Made by a program: the position numbers and the translations under genes. 64,000 nucleotides of DNA, taken from the NCBI GenBank assembly GCA_049323435.1, contig JBMOMX010000022.1:1-64000 (forward strand), given 5' to 3'. This document shows, piece by piece, positions 61,214-64,000 of the stretch. Each line of letters begins with the position of its first letter. Positions within the stretch are counted from its first letter, which is position 1. Source of the DNA: UBA11222 sp049323435 (GTDB lineage: Bacteria; Pseudomonadota; Alphaproteobacteria; UBA11222). The notes beneath the pieces are model-generated. The model did no database searches, was not told where the DNA came from, and saw nothing but the letters and a program-made list of their open reading frames with translations.

Positions 61214-62376
61214 GCGTATTTTCCTCCGCCCGTAATTACCAGATCATCCCGGTGGATCATTTCCGTGCGTCCACGATAGCCCAGCAGGCGTTCGATTTCA
61301 CCGCTTTTATGCCCGGCAATGCCGCGCGCGTCTTTGGCCGCATAGGCGCACAGGCCACGTGCGATTTCCACGCCGTCAGGGCCCAGTACAATCACCGCAT
61401 CGCCCCGGCTGAATTGCCCTGTCACCTGCCGCACACCCGCAGGCAGCAGGCTTTTTCCGGCCAGCAATGCAGCGACAGCGCCCGCATCCAGCGTCAGGCG
61501 CCCGGCTGGTTCCAGCACGCCTGCAATCCACTGCTTGCGGGCCGTTGCAGGCGAGCCATGCGCCAGAAACCAGGTGCAGCGCGCCCCTTCACCCAGCGCG
61601 CGCAGCGGATGCAGGATGCGGCCATTGGCGATGGCCATTGCGCAACCGGCCCCGGTTGCGATCTTTGCCGCCGCCAGCTTGGTGATCATGCCGCCAGTGC
61701 CCACCGCCGATCCCGATCCCCCCGCCATCGCCTCGATCTCAGGGGTGATGCTGGCAATCTCGGCAAAATGCCGCGCGTCCGGATCAATGCCGGGATCGGC
61801 CGTGTACAGACCATCTATATCCGACAGCAGCACCATACAATCAGCGCTGATCATCTGCGCAACGCGCGCCGCCAGGCGGTCATTGTCGCCATAGCGGATT
61901 TCGCTGGTCGCCACGGTGTCGTTTTCATTCACCACCGGCACGGCGCCCAGCTTCAGCAGCGTGTTGAACGTATTGCGCGCATTCAGATAGCGCCGTCTTT
62001 GTTCAGTGTCTTCCAGGGTGAGCAAAATCTGCGCGCAGGCCAGCTGTTTCGCGGCCAGCGCCGCCTGATAGGCATGCGCCAGATGCACCTGGCCCGCCGC
62101 CGCCGCCGCCTGACTTTCCTCCAGACGCAGCGCCTTGCCCCGCAGACCCAATATGCCGCGCCCCAGCGCAATCGCACCCGATGACACCAGTACAATTTGC
62201 GCGCCGCCCGCGCGAAGCGCCGCCACATCATCAATCAGCGCGCGCAGCCATTGATCGCGCAGCGTACCGCTTTCAGCATCCGTCAACAGCGCCGAGCCGA
62301 TTTTGACCACGATGCGTTTTGCTTTCGCCAGCCGCCTGGCGGCGGCCGCGCTCACATTCAGGCTCACGGAGACCAT
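61210..62376 (-). CDS. proB: Glutamate 5-kinase
   Basis: 388 residues from ATG 62376. RIVVKIGSALLTDAESGTLR is the kinase N-terminus, IVLVSSGAIALGRGILGLRG the second motif, and VAQMISADCMVLLSDIDGLY the acidic nucleotide site. The C-terminal ~100 residues form a PUA domain (SLLPAGVRQVTGQFSRGDAV, GLCAYAAKDARGIAGHKSGE). It starts proline synthesis and is normally feedback inhibited by proline. The frame is open to 62568 but that part lies within obgE; the true start overlaps obgE by 13 bases. Confidence 0.95.
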   Translation of the reverse strand: MVSVSLNVSAAAARRLAKAKRIVVKIGSALLTDAESGTLRDQWLRALIDDVAALRAGGAQIVLVSSGAIALGRGILGLRGKALRLEESQAAAAAGQVHLAHAYQAALAAKQLACAQILLTLEDTEQRRRYLNARNTFNTLLKLGAVPVVNENDTVATSEIRYGDNDRLAARVAQMISADCMVLLSDIDGLYTADPGIDPDARHFAEIASITPEIEAMAGGSGSAVGTGGMITKLAAAKIATGAGCAMAIANGRILHPLRALGEGARCTWFLAHGSPATARKQWIAGVLEPAGRLTLDAGAVAALLAGKSLLPAGVRQVTGQFSRGDAVIVLGPDGVEIARGLCAYAAKDARGIAGHKSGEIERLLGYRGRTEMIHRDDLVITGGGKYA

Positions 62377-63407
62377 AACGCCACGGGCAGGGAAGTGGTT
62401 CCGGCCGCCGCCTGCGCACGGGCGCGTTTGATGGCGCCATGCAGTTCGCGCAACACTTCCTGCACGCCCTGTCCGGTTGCGCCCGAAATCACCATCACGG
62501 TCTGGCCGCTGGCTTTTTCCAGCGCCGCTTTTTTGCGGCGAATCTGGTCCGGTGTCAGCGCATCGCATTTATTCAGCGCCAGCAGTTCCGGCTTGGCCGC
62601 CAGATCGGGACTATATTCCTGCAATTCATGGCGGATGGTGCGATAGGCGCGGGTGATCTGTTCCTGCGTGCCGTCAACCAGATGCAGATTGATGCGGCAG
62701 CGTTCGACATGTCCGAGAAAGCGGGTACCGAGCCCCGCCCCTTCATGCGCGCCCGCAATCAGGCCGGGAATATCGGCCATGACGAATTCCTCGCCATCGC
62801 AATACACGACGCCAAGCTGCGGATGCAGGGTGGTGAAGGGATAATCGGCGATCTTGGGCCGCGCCCGGCTGACGGCAGCCAGAAAAGTTGACTTGCCCGC
62901 ATTGGGCAGGCCGATCAGCCCGGCATCGGCAATCAGTTTCAGGCGCAGCCAGACCCATAGTTCCGGCGCTTCCTGTCCGGGATTGGCATGACGCGGAGCC
63001 TGATTAGCCGGCCCCTTGAAACGGGCATTGCCCCAGCCGCCATTGCCGCCCTTCAACAGGCGGATTTTTTGTCCGGGTACGGTCATATCGGCCAGCAGCA
63101 CTTCTGTGTCCGCATCCCAGATCTGCGTGCCGGCGGGAACTTTCAGCACCACATCCGCGCCATTGGCCCCGGTGCGGTTGCGGCCCATGCCATGTGTGCC
63201 GGTGCCCGCCTTGAAATGCTGCTGATAGCGAAAGTCAATCAGGGTGTTCAGCCCGTCCACGCATTCCACATAGACATGCCCGCCATTGCCGCCATCGCCG
63301 CCGTCGGGACCGCCGAACTCGATAAATTTCTCGCGCCGGAACGACACACAGCCCGCGCCGCCATCGCCCGCCTTGAGATAGATTTTCGCCTGATCGAGAA
63401 ATTTCAT
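62364..63407 (-). CDS. obgE: GTPase ObgE/CgtA
   Basis: 347 residues. The glycine-rich Obg domain (KIYLKAGDGGAGCVSFRREK, GGPDGGDGGNGGHVYVECVD) precedes the G domain with G1 ADAGLIGLPNAGKSTFLAAV, G3 VMADIPGLIAGAHEGAG and G4 LLALNKCDALT. It is an essential GTPase in late 50S assembly and stringent control. It lies upstream of proB with overlap, and downstream of rplU-rpmA, the usual alphaproteobacterial order. Confidence 0.97.
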   Translation of the reverse strand: MKFLDQAKIYLKAGDGGAGCVSFRREKFIEFGGPDGGDGGNGGHVYVECVDGLNTLIDFRYQQHFKAGTGTHGMGRNRTGANGADVVLKVPAGTQIWDADTEVLLADMTVPGQKIRLLKGGNGGWGNARFKGPANQAPRHANPGQEAPELWVWLRLKLIADAGLIGLPNAGKSTFLAAVSRARPKIADYPFTTLHPQLGVVYCDGEEFVMADIPGLIAGAHEGAGLGTRFLGHVERCRINLHLVDGTQEQITRAYRTIRHELQEYSPDLAAKPELLALNKCDALTPDQIRRKKAALEKASGQTVMVISGATGQGVQEVLRELHGAIKRARAQAAAGTTSLPVALWSP

Positions 63408-63426
63408 TGCTATGCCGCTCTAAAAC

Positions 63427-63457
63427 AAAAAGGGAGATGGCGATCCATCTCCCTTTT
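63427..63457 (-). terminator. Hairpin between rpmA and obgE
   Basis: GGGAGATGG (63432-63440), loop CGAT, CCATCTCCC (63445-63453); reading leftward, it is followed by a T-run (the A-run at 63427-63431). It probably ends most of the rplU-rpmA transcript before obgE. Confidence 0.8.
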
Positions 63458-63460
63458 CAG

Positions 63461-63507
63461 ATCGCCATCCTGTTGATGGCGTTTTTCAAATCGCCATCCT
63501 GTGGATG
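63461..63507. repeat. Imperfect 18-bp direct repeat with hairpin, between rpmA and obgE
   Basis: ATCGCCATCCTGTTGATG (63461-63478) recurs as ATCGCCATCCTGTGGATG (63490-63507) with one mismatch. The first copy also forms CGCCATC-CTGTT-GATGGCG followed by five T on the plus strand. It shares GGCGAT with the adjacent terminator. Confidence 0.75.
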
Positions 63508-63521
63508 ACTATGCATCCAGT

Positions 63522-63791
63522 TTATTCAGCCGCGGCCTGTACCGGCACGACAGATATCTGCGGGCGCCCGGTCTTGCTGACGCCAAATTTCACATTGCCT
63601 TCGATCACTGAATAGAGTGTGTGATCGCGGCCCATGCCGACATTATCGCCGGGATGCCATTGCGTGCCGCGCTGGCGCACAATGATATTGCCGGAAACGA
63701 CAAGTTCGCCGCCGAATTTCTTTACGCCCAGACGGCGGCCCGCACTGTCGCGTCCATTGCGTGAGGAGCCGCCTGCTTTTTTATGCGCCAT
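63522..63791 (-). CDS. rpmA: 50S ribosomal protein L27
   Basis: 89 residues. MAHKKAGGSSRNGRDSAGRR is the canonical L27 N-terminus that reaches the peptidyl transferase centre, with no N-terminal cleavable extension of the Firmicute type. GVKKFGGELVVSGNIIVRQR and VGMGRDHTLYSVIEGNVKF complete it. It follows rplU by 16 bases. Confidence 0.97.
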   Translation of the reverse strand: MAHKKAGGSSRNGRDSAGRRLGVKKFGGELVVSGNIIVRQRGTQWHPGDNVGMGRDHTLYSVIEGNVKFGVSKTGRPQISVVPVQAAAE

Positions 63792-63807
63792 GTTTCAGTC
63801 TCCTCGG

Positions 63808-64000
63808 TTAGGCTGCTTTGATGCCGGTGACATGCAGCACCGTCTGTAGCTGACGGTGGCCGTTTTTGCGGCGGTATTTGTGGCGGCGCTTTTTCTTGAA
63901 CACCAGAATTTTCGGATCGCGCGCCTGGGCCACGATTTGCGCGGTGACCGTAGCGCCAGCAACCAGCGGCGCGCCAATGGTGATCGTGCCCGCATCATCG
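63808..64000 (-). CDS. rplU: 50S ribosomal protein L21, 3' part (runs off the window)
   Basis: Read by hand from the stop TAA at 63808-63810. The last ~64 residues include GTITIGAPLVAGATVTAQIV, then KILVFKKKRRHKYRRKNGHR, then QTVLHVTGIKA, the conserved basic C-terminal part of L21. The N-terminal part is beyond the window. It is the first gene of the rplU-rpmA unit. Confidence 0.95.
   Translation of the reverse strand, partial: DDAGTITIGAPLVAGATVTAQIVAQARDPKILVFKKKRRHKYRRKNGHRQLQTVLHVTGIKAA

Overview
The window is a chromosomal segment of an alphaproteobacterium of moderate to high GC. The order cannot be fixed from sequence alone. Evidence for the class: the ATP synthase genes are split into an F0 block (atpI-B-E-b'-b) and an F1 block (atpHAGDC); there is a duplicated b/b' subunit; a short HprK lies next to RapZ, EIIA-Man and HPr; a DivL-type kinase has Tyr at the phosphoacceptor site; a perfect GTTC-N7-GTTC LexA box lies upstream of lexA; and CarD/CdnL, DUF1013 and IalB-family proteins are present. 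HldE and HldD imply a heptose-containing LPS.

Layout. 0-5 kb: IalB-like periplasmic protein, MDR quinone reductase, FMN-binding protein, family VIII-type serine hydrolase and a dicarboxylate/amino-acid symporter. 4.9-5.5 kb: a BrnT/BrnA toxin-antitoxin operon with a well-formed promoter and operator; BrnT has no ordinary start codon. 5.5-8 kb: HldD and HldE. 8-12.3 kb: CarD with a long Lys/Ala/Pro-rich N-terminal tail, an M48 protease, a secreted SNase-like protein and a PagL-like lipid A deacylase. 12.3-17 kb: ArgE, two paralogous CaiB/BaiF CoA-transferases and two single-hotdog MaoC-type hydratases (a CoA-thioester module). 17-25.7 kb: hprK-rapZ-EIIA-HPr-ahcY-divL, then tsaE-amgK, with an oppositely oriented ferredoxin/flavodoxin reductase between divL and tsaE. 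25.7-29.8 kb: lexA, an HNH protein and the F0 genes. 30-36 kb: a second serine hydrolase, two unrecognised proteins, a di-iron ferritin-like protein and an N-acyl-D-amino-acid deacylase-type amidohydrolase ending in a strong terminator. 36-39.7 kb: a beta-class DNA methyltransferase fused to an Mrr-like nuclease, a PIG3-type quinone reductase and a DUF1013 protein. 39.8-41.6 kb: a CYP153-like P450 with its 2Fe-2S ferredoxin and two large palindromes between them. 41.8-51.8 kb: fsa, a Phd/PIN toxin-antitoxin pair, priA, a three-gene cassette of unknown function, then atpHAGDC. 51.8-58.1 kb: an APC permease, alpha/beta hydrolase, RppH, YibQ-like protein, CtpA-type protease and a degenerate EnvC/M23 factor. 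58.3-64 kb: rlmH, rsfS, nadD, proA, proB, obgE, rpmA and the 3' end of rplU.

Most of the window is housekeeping sequence in tight, overlapping operons. The accessory signal is concentrated in four places: the BrnTA locus, the methyltransferase-nuclease gene with a compositionally different central segment, the Phd/PIN pair, and the three-gene cassette at 45.4-46.6 kb. The last two sit on either side of priA in the fsa-priA-atpH neighbourhood. The three-gene cassette is the best candidate for an undescribed system. No tRNA, rRNA, CRISPR array, insertion sequence or prophage was recognised.
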